NCBI GenBank assembly: GCA_907163375.1
Contig: CAJQUW010011506.1
Coordinates: forward strand, 124,001 to 188,000
Source: Prostheceraeus crozeri
Lineage: Eukaryota; Platyhelminthes; Polycladida; Euryleptidae
Direction of reading: 5' to 3'
Length of the DNA stretch: 64,000 bases
The translations under genes and the position numbers were made by a program. Shown here in pieces: positions 48,246 to 62,388 of this stretch (the stretch's first letter is position 1; each line of letters begins with the position of its first letter). Below the pieces are notes generated by a model. It was not told where the DNA came from. It made no database searches and saw nothing but the letters and a program-made list of their open reading frames with translations.

Positions 48246-51200
48246 CTAGGGAAGGTGATGATTCATCAAGTATTGACAGAAATCCGCTAGCTTGCTATCA
48301 GATTTGATTTGAAATTTCTGAACGGCAGTGCAAAATGAAGTCAAAACATTTGCCTACAGAGCCTATTATGAAAAACAGACCACCTAAATTATGTCGAAAT
48401 TCAATCGATTCTCATGCCTTCCATTCGTGTCGCATATCAACGTGCCGTGCAGATGCATCACTAGAGAGCTGGCATTGCCAGGTTTCAAATGAGCTGCGGT
48501 AAACTTGCATCCGTTGTGTTATTGTTGACTGGTCAAAATATATAATTCACAATTTTTCAATGGCAAAAGAATGCGAGCATGACGAGTCGGTCAACATTGC
48601 AGTCAGTACATTAGCAAATTTATCAAATTAGACATCTATAATTGCATAATAGCGCACGATGTGTGGCTGTATCTTGTAGTTATGAGCCGTACGTGTTATA
48701 CATGTAGCACACCATAACCTACTGACAGAATATGTTTGTGTCTTTCATTACTTCAGCATTGAAGCTGTTTTACTACTTTCCAGAATTCTAGTGGACGTTG
48801 CTTTGTCATCTGCTATTCGTCTGATGTTTTATGATCATTTAAAGTCAATTCAGAATCTCTCCCTAGATCAAGAAAAAGTGCCCTTCTATTCAGTTGGGGC
48901 ATGAATAACATCATGGACAGTGAGATACATGACTTCCCTCAAACACAGGCGTATCAAATGATTAGACTTCTTGAGATGACGGCTAAATGAAGCCAGGAAA
49001 TCCAATCAGTGGAACAGGAGTCCAATCATTGACTTCAAAATATGAAATAGTGCGCTACTGCTTTTGGCAGCCCATTACTTGCTCAACGTAATTACTGTAT
49101 ATTCCTTTCCGACCACTTCAAAGTCTCTCCGCTTCATTTTACCTCCCGCTCCACATTCCTGGTGAAAATGCTATGATACAAAAGTTGGAGCTGTTTCAAA
49201 TGTGCTAATCGGTTAACCGGCTACTGTCTCAATCAGCGTCCGTATGGCGTTCCAAGTTGAACATACTTTGAGGATCTCGTAGATCAGGATTTCGTAGTTG
49301 AAGGCACGAAGTACTACCTTCTTGACCGAAATCGTAGTCCTATCAACTAATAAGACTCCGGATTCCGACTTAACATTTTTCCATCATGTGGAAACACGTA
49401 GCTAGCAAGTACAGTGTCCATTATATGTCTTTTCAACATTTTGTTTACTTGATTCACTCCTTCGTCAAGCAAAAAGTAAGCTAAGTATAGTTGCCATATT
49501 ATTATTTTGAAACAATTCAATATATTTCAACTATACAAAAATCCCTAGTCATATTTGCACATACAATCGCAGGGAGGTCAGATCTCAGAAATACTGAAGA
49601 ATTTCACAATACTTCGTAACAAATATCATTAAATCAACTAGAAATGCAATTACACAAACGCTTCTCAGTGGCAATTGCACGCCATTATGGTTATGTACGA
49701 GATGTGGGCTTGCGCTACATTTTGCATATCACTACATGCTGTATGGTTTGTAGACTAAAATACATTAATACTTAAGTTGAAAAGGAATTCGAATATTAAC
49801 CCCATGTTTGTATGTAAGAGTATATTGTTGTGATCAAGAATGACGGAGATGATGACATTGAAGACAGCAATAGAGGGCCTTAATTGCCATATGAGATTGA
49901 TGTTAGTCAGAAATCATTGATGTAAGCTTCATGGGAGCCATATCAAATTCAGGTGATTGATCAACCCCAAGAGTCATGCTGGAAACCGACGTTAAAGTCA
50001 GAGACCTATAACTTGAGAAGCCCGAAGTCAGACTAGAAGTCCTTTCTAATAAGTCAGGACTTCGAAACCCTGCTAGAGAATCTGTTAAAGTTGGATGTTG
50101 GGCGATGTGGTAATACTTGCATTGTAACTTGGTTCCTTGAAAAGGTATCTTGTGTCATTGAAATCTGAATGATGACTGAAAATTGATGTTGCTATGTATC
50201 CCACCCATGCAGTATATAGACATCAATCCTCATGAACTAGTAGCTAGACGCTTGAATTAGTTAAAGAGACGCTAAAATAATTATAATTTATCTGAATTAT
50301 TGAACAAATAGCACTGCACGAACTTTGGTTATCTAATGTGACAAATAACGCTTCATTATTATTATTATAAAGCCTTAAAAGTCAAGATAGCATGATGAAT
50401 GTGATAATAAAGGAAATTGATATCAAAGTTAAATGCTGGACATCATCGATTGATGAAAACGTGATGCAGATAGTTTATGGCTAGCACATGTCATATATTC
50501 TTCATTCCCATGTAATAAAAACATGCTACAACATCATGCAGATCCTCGTAATCATACTTTGATTATCACCGATAAATAATCCGCTCGTATACTAGGATTA
50601 ATTGTATTTTGTCATTGCAAATGTGATAATATGCAGTCAGCTAATAAGACATAAAGGAAAAAAATTGAGAATATGAGCAAGGAAGGTTATTGAGATTAGG
50701 CAATGTTGGGTCTGTCTCTGATATTAATGAAGGATTTTTAGCTGGCGGTGGCAGAAAGTAGAATGTCTTCAAATATGGCAAGGGTTTGCATTTTGAAGAA
50801 TATTGTTTTGCTTCGTCAAATAATGCATTTGATCAGAATTACAATGTTATAAAGGAGACAGACATGAATAGACAAAGTTCCGGTGCACTACTTTAACAGC
50901 TCAATTAATTAAGAACATGTGTAGCCAATCATGACAGAGGACATTCAACGCAAATTCATAACTGTTGTCTGATAATGCATACATGTAAGCAGAATGACAA
51001 TCGCAAAAATCTCAATTTTCTGTTCAACGGAATGCTTTCTATACTTACACTTCAAGTTTTTTATGCTTTCTGTTTTATCCTCTTAGGAAACGGAGCGCTA
51101 GAGATATCCAGACAGTACAAAGTCTATGTAGGTATATTCTAACAGTGTGAAAGATAGATAGGGTTTTATTAATTCCCGAATTTCAGCTGCATAGGTATTT

Positions 51201-52103
51201 GAGAGCGCGATTGTCATGCGAACATTTTTCGCATTATTAATTATAAACATTACATCCAATGAAGATGAATGTTTTCTTCATGGAAAGTAAATTATTAAAT
51301 AACGCACTAATTAACAGAAACCTCAGAGATTACAAGAAGAGAACTCATAAATCATTAGTGGTTTCATAGACCCAAGTACACATTCAGCACTCAGATGAAG
51401 TCTTGTTTTGAAAGCACAAGCGTATTCAACGATAGATCACCTAGTCTTGATCTTATCTTTTGACGGAAATCACCAGCTGCAGAGAACGTCCTCCACATTC
51501 TACCGAGATTTGTTTTATAGTCAGTAATGAATTCAGAAAAAGTTTCCAAATAGATTCTAAACAACAACAGAAGGGGGAATGTGATGCGATCTGTCTTTCA
51601 TCACACCAGCTTCATAACGGTAAGACGGTATACTGAAGTTTATAACTTCCACACAATTCTCACAGTTAAATGTTGCTTTCACCAATTAGACGGTTGGAGC
51701 CTGTAAGCCTGTTGTAGTCTAGAGAGATTTACATTCATCTTTAATGGCTGAGTAGGACTAATGACATCTTCTGAGTAAGCACTTACACAAAAGGACGTCT
51801 ATTTTTTTATATGTCTTGAACTTGGTTTAGAAGCGTAATTCTGGTATAAAACAATTCGGCACCGGTGCAGAATCGGTGCTAATATCCGAGGAATCGCTTC
51901 CGAAACGGCACCTGCATAAACCCTATAGACACATCGTTACGATTTATGAAATAATCATTTATTATCATTTATTTTGTTTACCAACTGTTGATGATATATT
52001 TTAAATGCTGTGTTGATTTGCTTATAGCATATTCTTGTCATTTTCGGTAGTTCAGTAGTTTATGAACTAGAAATACAGTCGGAACTAAAGCGGTTTGGAT
52101 TTG

Positions 52104-52343
52104 TTCAGGGATGTGATTTATCAGGAAATCCTGATTTTTTGGTTAATTTCTGTCATTTTTGAGACAAGACAGATTTTGCAAAAAGAAATTATAGGGGATT
52201 TGGTGGGACTTCATATATTGCTTATAGTCGAATTATACCAGGCAATATGTGAATGTTCCAAACTAATGGTTCCACTTCAAATTTTGTTCCATTGAAAAAT
52301 TGTTTTCCTGATTTTTTTTCGTTTAGTCAATCACATCCCTGAA
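52104..52343. mobile_element. Non-autonomous hAT-like MITE, 240 bp
   Basis: Terminal inverted repeats TTCAGGGATGTGATT at 52104-52118 and AATCACATCCCTGAA at 52329-52343 are exact, followed by TCAGGAAATCCTGATTTTTT and its inverse near 52306-52320. The CAGGGATGTG end is typical of hAT elements. No clear 8-bp target duplication. Confidence 0.65.
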
Positions 52344-52515
52344 TCTTTGGATCGTCATTCTTTGACTGTCACGATAGTCACTCATGACAAAATTTATATC
52401 TGAAATCAAATTGTAAGTCACGTTTCCAGCTTGCCCTGTGTAATTGTAATCTTATTAAGTAGGAGCTCAAAAAAAAGCAAAGTTTTCATTACGATTTTTC
52501 CACGTTGACCATTAC

Positions 52516-52911
52516 TTAGGAATAATTAGAAAACTTCATACGCTCCGATGAATTATATTCACTGAATAAACTAAGGCGTACTAGTGCGTTCATCTTTTGC
52601 TTTCTCACTATTCCGCTGGTGATTTCCATGACATCTCCTTGGTCATTTAGTGTCGTGTACTTGATCATGTGAGGACTGTCAATATACTCAGTGGGGGAGT
52701 AGTGACACAAAGGTTTAAAAGTGTCAATTTTCCTGGGTATACTCCTATATGAAAAAGTACTTCTAGCCTCAGAGAATTTAGAATCAGTTTCTTGACATGC
52801 GTTTTCTCCTTTTCGAGAATGTTTAACGATAGATATGAAAGACTTTTCCGCTCTAGTGATTCTTTCTGCTCTAATTCTGTATATCTGCTGAACCGTTGCC
52901 TCACAAACTAC
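52516..52911 (-). CDS. Possible terminal exon of an unidentified minus-strand gene
   Basis: A stop-free minus frame of 131 codons runs from an acceptor-like GCAG at 52912-52915 to TAA at 52516-52518. It starts VVCEATVQQIYRIRAERITR and later has FSYRSIPRKIDTFKPLCHYS, PTEYIDSPHMIKYTTLND and EYNSSERMKFSNYS at the end. It is rich in Lys, Arg, Ser, Glu and Tyr with no hydrophobic run, like a soluble domain or cytoplasmic tail. The pyrimidine tract before the AG is poor, there is no start codon of its own and no recognised family. A chance open frame of this length is uncommon in AT-rich DNA but possible. Confidence 0.35.
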   Translation of the reverse strand, partial: VVCEATVQQIYRIRAERITRAEKSFISIVKHSRKGENACQETDSKFSEARSTFSYRSIPRKIDTFKPLCHYSPTEYIDSPHMIKYTTLNDQGDVMEITSGIVRKQKMNALVRLSLFSEYNSSERMKFSNYS

Positions 52912-53376
52912 CTGCGTTTTTTATTATGATCTGAAGTTGATCGGAATGACCGGTATCTATCAAGTCAAAAGTCATAAGTAGAATTAATTGAATCGCTCTG
53001 TGAGCGTTCTACTTCACTGAAAGTTGTCAATATGATAATCGGAAATATATTTCAATGCTATCAGATATGTTATTGGACATTGATAATCTCTGTGTGTTAA
53101 TCACAATGAAAGCAATATATGTTCTTGTACTGCATCACATACTTGACCGAAAGATTATTTCCATAGAAGCAACAAGTGACCCAATGCCATTCATATCCTT
53201 GTCAATTATCAACTACAATTTGAATATCGAGTCCGCTCTTCTACTCCTTTGCATGTTTGTCTTTTTTCACTTTTGTATTACCTATATTTTTTACTTCGCA
53301 TTATGCTAGTCATGACTCGATGGTGATGTCAGGTGGCGGGTCGTCGGTTGGGTTGCTCACCGGATTGTTTGCTGGC

Positions 53377-53456
53377 AAGTTCTCTGTTTAGTTCAACTTC
53401 GCACCAAAAGTATGCAGTACCTAAAGATGCGAACCCACAGCCTAAAGTGGAACATT
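53377..53456 (-). other. Weak minus-strand exon candidate
   Basis: Acceptor TTCCACTTTAG and donor CCG|GTGAGC enclose about 94 bases open in one frame only (CGFASLGTAYFWCEVELNRE and following). Its phase-1 end does not fit the phase-0 start of the 52516-52911 segment directly, so it is kept only as a hint. Confidence 0.15.
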
Positions 53457-56048
53457 GAGAATGCACCCTGTGACTTCCACATCTCTCCCGTAGCTTCAAT
53501 CGCTCACATAGGTTACCACTGATTTAAAACTTAGCTTGAGAAGCTTTGGATAAAGTGGCATGCTGTTGTCGCATGCTGTTGAGCTATGCTTGCCACATCA
53601 TTGGATTGTGAATACACGTTGTGGAAACACGAATGTGATCGTGGTGCATGTTCATGTGTTCGGTCTTACGAAGGCATTTCATAGAATTTCACCATGAGAA
53701 AGTTTGTCGGCATTAAGTGATGAAAGTCTACCTTGACCAGACATTTTGTAAAAGGTCAATTAAAGTCAGAGAGCGTCAGCATCTTTAAGCGCCAGGAGTG
53801 ATATAAGACATCAATTTGCTCTGTACTTCGCATCAACTTGATAAAAAAGAAAGAAAATGTCCACCCCGGAGACTTCGATGTCGACAATGAGGTGTGTAGG
53901 CTATTGCGGATAAAATTTTCTTCATGATGGTGACTTATCTATAATAAGCGAAACGTGGTCTAGAATTTGTGATAATAGATGTTGAGAATTTATCGGAGCA
54001 CCCTAGACGTGTGTAAAAGTTCCCCTTGTGCTAAAGTCAGTTCAGCTGACTTAAAGAAGGCTGACCTTAGAACTAGTCATTAATCATTGTATCCACGGAA
54101 TGTCAATCATTATTTGGCTTCATTCAGAATCGGTGTCGTCTTTAAACTGACTGTTTTCATTGATTCATCTTTTCTTCTTCACCTCATATTAGAAAGATAG
54201 CAAAATGTCTTGCGTTGCTTACGAGAAAAATGACGTGAATCTTATAACGGTGAACCGACATCGCAGCTCTCACGTAAAAGTCCAACCTCAGTTCGTATAG
54301 TCACCTTTCCGCTCTTGAGGTTATTCGATCGAAATAATTCCACCGGGCATTGTTCACTTAGCTTTTGGCACTTGGCAGAGATTACGTATTTGTTTAAAGG
54401 ATTTCGCTTCAATCAAATTACATAACAACTATGACTCAGATAAAACCAGTCATGTTTCGATCCAGCGAATAGTAATGATGTGTTGCTATTTATATGCGCG
54501 TGACGCGTCGGTCATGATGCGAATCAAACTTTGTATTGCTTGCTGATAATGTTAGCAATCCACAGAAGCATTGATAATGATCTGAGGAGGGTACTGACCG
54601 ATACTCGTGTAGGAGTACAAATATTGTGACTTGCTGCATGTTGGATCATGAACTTGTTGTATGAAAAATGTGATCGTGATGTATCTAAAGAATAAACTGC
54701 TTCTAAATGCGTGGTATTTGTGCAATCCGTGTGATTCTCTCCTACCTTCTCTAGATTCTTTACGGAATAATCGTGACTTCAGTCTCACAACTTCTGAATT
54801 GTGCTTCTCAAAATTATTCTCCATTCACTACCTCTATGACTCACGAGCGTTTTATATTGCGGTTCAGACTGAAAAACAATGTGAAAATACAGTGATCGAA
54901 CAACGATTGTGGAAATACAACCTAAAATGATTCTCAATAATAAAAATATTCACTCATCGTTCACCAGAATTAAGTCGACGATTAAACATAGGTTTTAATT
55001 TTTTTTGATTAAAGTTTGAGGGAAGAGGACATGCCTGTGCACTAAAGGCACAGAACCTAATTCTGTGACGAAAGGTGTCTCTCAGCAGAGGATCATTGCA
55101 AAGAAGCTGAAAATCGAAGAAAGAAAAGTGGTGTTGATTTAAAGAGAATGTAACAAAGTAATCTAATGTAACAGTATAGGAAAACTATGTAGTTTGCTAG
55201 CGTCCTATTTCGCCTGTTCCACGCAGAAGCGAAACGAATCAGAAAAAATGATTCTCTTTTAGAGTCACAATTTTCGAAATTCTTTGCCAACAGTCAAATA
55301 AACTTGTAATATTGGATTATTGCAATTTGTTTGAGTAGACTACACTTAAGCTTTTCTCCGAAGTCGCCATTACTGCTTGAGTTGCTTTTAAAAGTGGAAT
55401 CTTTAATAATTTCTCAAATCTAGTAGATTGTAGCTATTCCAAAAGTTGCTGATTGTTTACTCGTGTTTTATACTAAACCCTCTTCTTTTGAAGTGATACT
55501 TAGACCATCATCCAACAGCAATATCAATGTACAATAAGTAATTGACATTTCATAACTTACTTGCCGTTTTTGAGGCACTCGCGATACTAGGAAAAAAATT
55601 ATCTTTATTGCGAGTGCTGTCAGTCAACTTTGCGGATCATTATCAATAATGACAAGATAGATTGTGTGCTCCGGCGTTCTGCCCCATCTCCATTGGCATT
55701 TGAACGCACGGAATGGCGAATCGCAGTCTAGAAACTCAATCTTTGTAAAAATGTTGGAGAAAGTCGACCTTAACCCATTAATTAGGTCGCTGTAGGCATT
55801 GTGCTATGTCGGAAGTGTCATCACTAGAATCGGTAGTTTCAGCGTTAATGGGCTAAAAGAAGTAAAGGAGCAGTTTTTTACTGGAATGATCTCCTGTGGT
55901 TATTTAAACAACTACATACAACTGGAATAAGTCATTAATTTCAGACTACTGTCACCAGTATTATTGCTTGTTTGTAACAGATTCATTCTTATAATTTTCT
56001 ACAAAATTTAGGTAGGACATTCAACTTTTTTAGAACGAATGTTTCTAG

Positions 56049-58924
<2,876 letters not shown>

Positions 58925-59001
58925 AAATATACACCTCATTATAATTTTTTTTGGTACACGACCTCTACATCGGTCGGTCTACAACCCAGGATCTCAGAAC
59001 C

Positions 59002-59486
59002 CTACCAGGATTCAGGGAGATCGAGAGTGCGTCTGAGGATATAGGCACTGCCCAACAGAGCAGCTTTCTGTAACTGATGTACATGATGAAGTCCGGGTAC
59101 TTCTCTCAAGTATTTTGCGAGATTCTGAGTGTGAGCACCCAATGCCCCAATGACAACAGGGATCACTTTCACCTTGATCTTCCACAACTTTTGGATTTCC
59201 AGTTTCAGGTCTAGGTACTTTGGGATCTTCTCTCTTTCTTTGTTCGTTATATTTCTGTCTTCTGGTACCGAGATGTCAATTATGCATCCTCTTTTCTTCA
59301 CCTTATCTATTATTACGATGTCAGGTCTTCGTGCTGTGATTTTCTTGTCCGTTCGAATTTCAAAGTCCTACAAGATCTTAACCGAATTATTTTCTGTTTC
59401 TGGCAAGGGCATATGTTTACATGGCTCTCGTGGTACGCTTATGCTGATGTCTCTGTGAATGATTCTTGCCACCTCATTGTGCCGCT
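59002..59486 (-). pseudogene. LINE ORF, restriction-like endonuclease domain
   Basis: Following the knuckle: KRHNEVARIIHRDISISVPR, then an in-frame TAG at 59368-59370 just before DFEIRTDKKITARRPDIVII, where related proteins usually have Trp (TGG to TAG is one base). The nuclease core is RRPDIVIID...CIIDISVPED...KEREKIPKYLDL, a PD-(D/E)XK arrangement with KY. VKVIPVVIGALG and LREVPGLHHVHQLQKAALLG lead to the natural C-terminus LPESW. Confidence 0.85.
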
Positions 59487-60764
59487 TCAGGTATATTCAC
59501 TCCCTGCTAGTTTTGAACATCCCATGAGGATGTGAGAGACTGTTTCATCTGAGGACTTGCACATTCTGCACTTTGGATCTACACTTGTTTTCAGGATATA
59601 TGTTGCGTGGGCTTTGGTGTTCAGTGCTTGATCTTGAGCAGCAGTGAGCAACGCATCTGTCTCAATCTTGAGATTCACCGTTCTTAGCCAGCTGTAACAT
59701 GCCTCCTTTGATGTAATTTCATCCATCTGTCTTGTATATTGCCCATGTAGTGCTTTGTTTTTCCAACCTTGATATTGATCTTCTACTGTCTTCTTCTTCC
59801 AGTCTTCGAGGGTCTCTTGCCGTTGCCTATACAAGTCACCAGCTCTTGCCACCGCCAGCAGTCGGTCGTTGTTGCTGCCTTGTATATGCTCTGTAAGGCT
59901 TCGGTTCTCATGTTCTATGACTTCGGTCAAGTTTTTCAGACCTCTTCCTCCCCGATCCCGTGGTAAGTAGAGGCGGTTCACGTCTGCTCTTGGATGCAAC
60001 CCTCCGTATATATTTAATATCTTTCTTGTCTTGCGATTCAATTCATCTAATTCTTGTTGCTTCCATTTCACCACTCCGCCAGTGTAACTTATTACAGGTA
60101 CAACGAATGTATTTATAGCTTCGCTTTTGCTTCTTGAGTACAGTTTCGATTTCATCACTTTCTTGAGTCTTTTCTTGTATTCAGCTGTTGCCTTTGTCTT
60201 TGCATCGTTATCGAGGTTGATATGATGTTGAGGAATTCCCAGATACTTGTACCCTTCATCGCTTACGTCATGTATATGAATCCCTTCTGCTTCGAATCCA
60301 TCTGTGTGCACGATCCGACCACGACAGATGACGAGCCTTGCGCAATTATCGATGCCAAATTCCATGCTTATATCATTGCTGAGAGTTCTGACTACGTTGA
60401 TGAGGCAATTTATATCATTTTCTGTTTTTCCGTATAATTTCAGGTCGTCCATGTAGAGGAGATGGTTGACCTGGTATCCACTTGTTAACTTGTATGAATT
60501 CTTTACTTGACTTAGGACATCACTGAGTGGGTTCATCGTTAGGCAGAAGAGCAATGGTGACAGTGAGTCTCCTTGGAATATGCCTCTCTTTATTTGAATT
60601 ATTCCAATTTCTTCTTTCTCTTGTGTTACCATAGTACTCCAGACTTTCATCGATGCTGCGATTACTTCTTGTATGCGTTTGTTCACCTTATACATCTCCA
60701 AGCACTTCTTTATCCATGGATGCGGGATAGAATCGAATGCCTTGCGATAATCAATCCATGACAT
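59487..60764 (-). pseudogene. LINE ORF, RT palm/thumb and CCHC zinc knuckle
   Basis: 425 codons. Motif A is WIDYRKAFDSIPH, motif B QGDSLSPLLFCL, motif C LLYMDDLKLYG (YMDD catalytic pair), then LGIPQHH and the thumb. Near the end is CRMCKSSDETVSHILMGC, a C-x2-C-x8-H-x4-C knuckle. All RT catalytic residues are intact. The frame is lost at about 59494 where two extra bases turn GSEY-LKRHNEVA into a stop. Confidence 0.9.
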
Positions 60765-61486
60765 TGATATGTTTTTCTTTCGCTTTTTGCTTTCGCATGA
60801 TCTCGGTCTATCGCGAGTTGCTCTTTGGTTCCTCTACAATTGGGTCGGCATCCTTTCTGCTCTTGGTGCATTATTCTGTTTGCTTTGATGTGCTGGTTTA
60901 TCTTGCTTGCTATAATTCCACTGAATAGTTTCCACATTGTTGGTAGGCATGTAATTGGTCTGTAATTGTCAGGGCTAGGGGGCTTGCTTTCATCTTTCTC
61001 TATCAGTACAGTCTTGCCTGTGACTAGCCATTCTGGTATTGTGTTGGGATTCTTCAGTTTCTTAACCCAGAATACCTGTATCTTGTCATGCTCTGGTGCC
61101 TTCCAGTTTGCCATACTTGCAAGTTTGTATTGTAGGTCTTCATTTGATATTGTGATGTCGTCTTGGTTAGTTGTACTGTCATATCTACTTTCGACTTTTG
61201 GTAACCATTCTGCTTCTGGGTTGTAACTTACGTCAGATTCCCATATATCTTTCCAGTACTTCATTACTTCATCTTTGTCTGGGGTTTTTGCCTCACATGC
61301 TGTTTCTTGGCCTCTTAACTTTCTGTACACTTTCTTTGGGTTTTCACGGAATAGCTTGTTTATCTTGAATTGCTCACTTCTGTCTTCGTATCTCTTTAGT
61401 CTGTGGCTAATGGCTATTAATCGCTGCTTTGCGCCTTTATACACCTCTTCTTTAGTTCTATTGTTCATGTTGTACTTTCGAATCAT
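60710..61486 (-). pseudogene. LINE ORF, reverse transcriptase fingers
   Basis: Contains WKAPEHDKIQVFWVKKL, IPEWLVTGKTVLIEKDES, the conserved NYRPITCLPTMWKLFSGIIA block and QKGCRPNCRGTKEQLAIDRD. A one-base frameshift in an A-rich run at about 60780-60795 separates it from the palm: RDHAKAKSERK should continue directly into NISMSWIDYRKAFDS in the other frame. Confidence 0.85.
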
Positions 61487-61998
61487 GTAAGGAGGAAACC
61501 TTCCGTTAGAGTCAATGAACGTTTCAGTTGGCTAACTTCTCTCCTTAGGACTTCAATTTGTTTCTGTAGTCGGCGCTTCCACGGTGGCGTTCCAGCTTGT
61601 CTTCTATTGTTCACATTTACGGTTTCTTCCGTAACTTTAGCAGCAGAGTATATCAATGCGTTCAACTCCGCTATATTATTGGTCGGAATGCGCTCACTCA
61701 CATTGTCTACTTTTTCAATTATTTGTCTTGACTTCTCATCAACTTTTATCTTCCTTATATTATCTCTGTTGTTTGGACTCATGTAATTGTTCATGTACTG
61801 CATTATTCTGTGCATCAGCTGTTGTTCTGCATCAGTTAGAGGTTGGTTTGAGCTTTCATTGTTCATATTCGTTTCTGAATCAGCCGGGCTGGACGGCATG
61901 CTGTTGTTATATGCACTATTGTCTTCATTGGCTCCAGGGTCAATTACGCGATTTGCTATTTGCTGTATCTCTTCATTTGCTAACAAGTTGTTGTTCAC
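61483..61998 (-). pseudogene. LINE ORF, N-terminal segment
   Basis: 171 residues beginning MNNNLLANEEIQQIANRVID. An Asn/Ser-rich stretch leads to IAELNALIYSAAKVTEETVN and GTPPWKRRLQKQIEVLRREV, a basic helical segment commonly found before the RT in this LINE type. The natural frame is lost around 61515-61530, after which the -1/+1 frame continues as NGRFPPYMIRKYNMNNRTKE in the next segment. Confidence 0.8.
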
Positions 61999-62030
61999 AA
62001 TCTTGGAATATTATTATTATTATCAATGCG

Positions 62031-62151
62031 GACGAGTATGAACCGGTCTTACTCTCGAAGGAAATTGTACGAAACAGCGGTGGAACCGGGTCTTGGGGTC
62101 AGCGGATAAGTGGAGGAAAATAGAAGACCTAGTCGTTTGTCCCGTTTACGA
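62031..62151. other. Short spacer between LINE and SINE
   Basis: GC-richer than the surroundings; probably LINE 5' region. No separate feature seen. Confidence 0.4.
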
Positions 62152-62169
62152 AAGCTCTTGGTAAATGAA

Positions 62170-62370
62170 GCTTTTGCGTCACTACTCCCCATACTTGGAG
62201 CTTGGACGGTGCTGACATAGTCAGACTTATGGAGCGTTGTAGTACTTTTAGTCCAGATCCCCTTCCTGCAGACTTCCAATGACACCTTCGGGGCTCGACC
62301 TCTGTACCAAAAGATCGCTAGGCCAAGCACTTAACCACTGTGCTACGGAGACCACGTAAAAGTGACGTAG
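62170..62370 (-). mobile_element. tRNA-derived SINE, copy 3, with target-site duplication
   Basis: Same family as copies 1 and 2: GTGGTCTCCGTAGCACAGTG (A box), GGTCGAGCCCC (B box), body with GAAGGGGATCTGG, end GTGACGCAAAAGC. It is flanked by an 18-base direct repeat (AAGCTCTTGGTAAATGAA at 62152-62169, AAGCTTTTGGTAAATGAA at 62371-62388; one mismatch), which marks the insertion. The 93-residue frame across it is incidental. Confidence 0.85.
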
Positions 62371-62388
62371 AAGCTTTTGGTAAATGAA

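Larger units (their letters stand above)
58925..62030 (-). mobile_element. RLE-encoding non-LTR retrotransposon (LINE), near full length but inactivated
   Basis: The minus strand carries one degenerate ORF of about 1000 codons in the order N-terminal region, reverse transcriptase, zinc knuckle, restriction-like endonuclease. This domain order fits early-branching LINE clades such as R2, R4/Dong and NeSL; the clade is not certain. An AATAATAATAAT run lies just 5' of the ORF at about 62008-62024 and a short A-rich tract near the 3' end at about 58948-58955. At least three frameshifts and one nonsense codon disrupt it. It sits antisense to the kinase gene in its sixth intron. Confidence 0.9.

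Noticed and set aside
49265..49375. Minus-strand frame SESGVLLVDRTTISVKKVVL with a good donor GTATGT
   Set aside because: The upstream edge lacks a convincing pyrimidine tract, a stop lies close by and no partner exon was found.
55020..55115. Strong minus-strand acceptor CTTTCTTCGATTTTCAG with an open frame LLCNDPLLRDTFRHR
   Set aside because: No donor or stop context links it to another exon; kept out for lack of support.
61656..62123. 155-residue + strand frame
   Set aside because: It is the complement of the LINE N-terminal ORF and its flank; a shadow frame.
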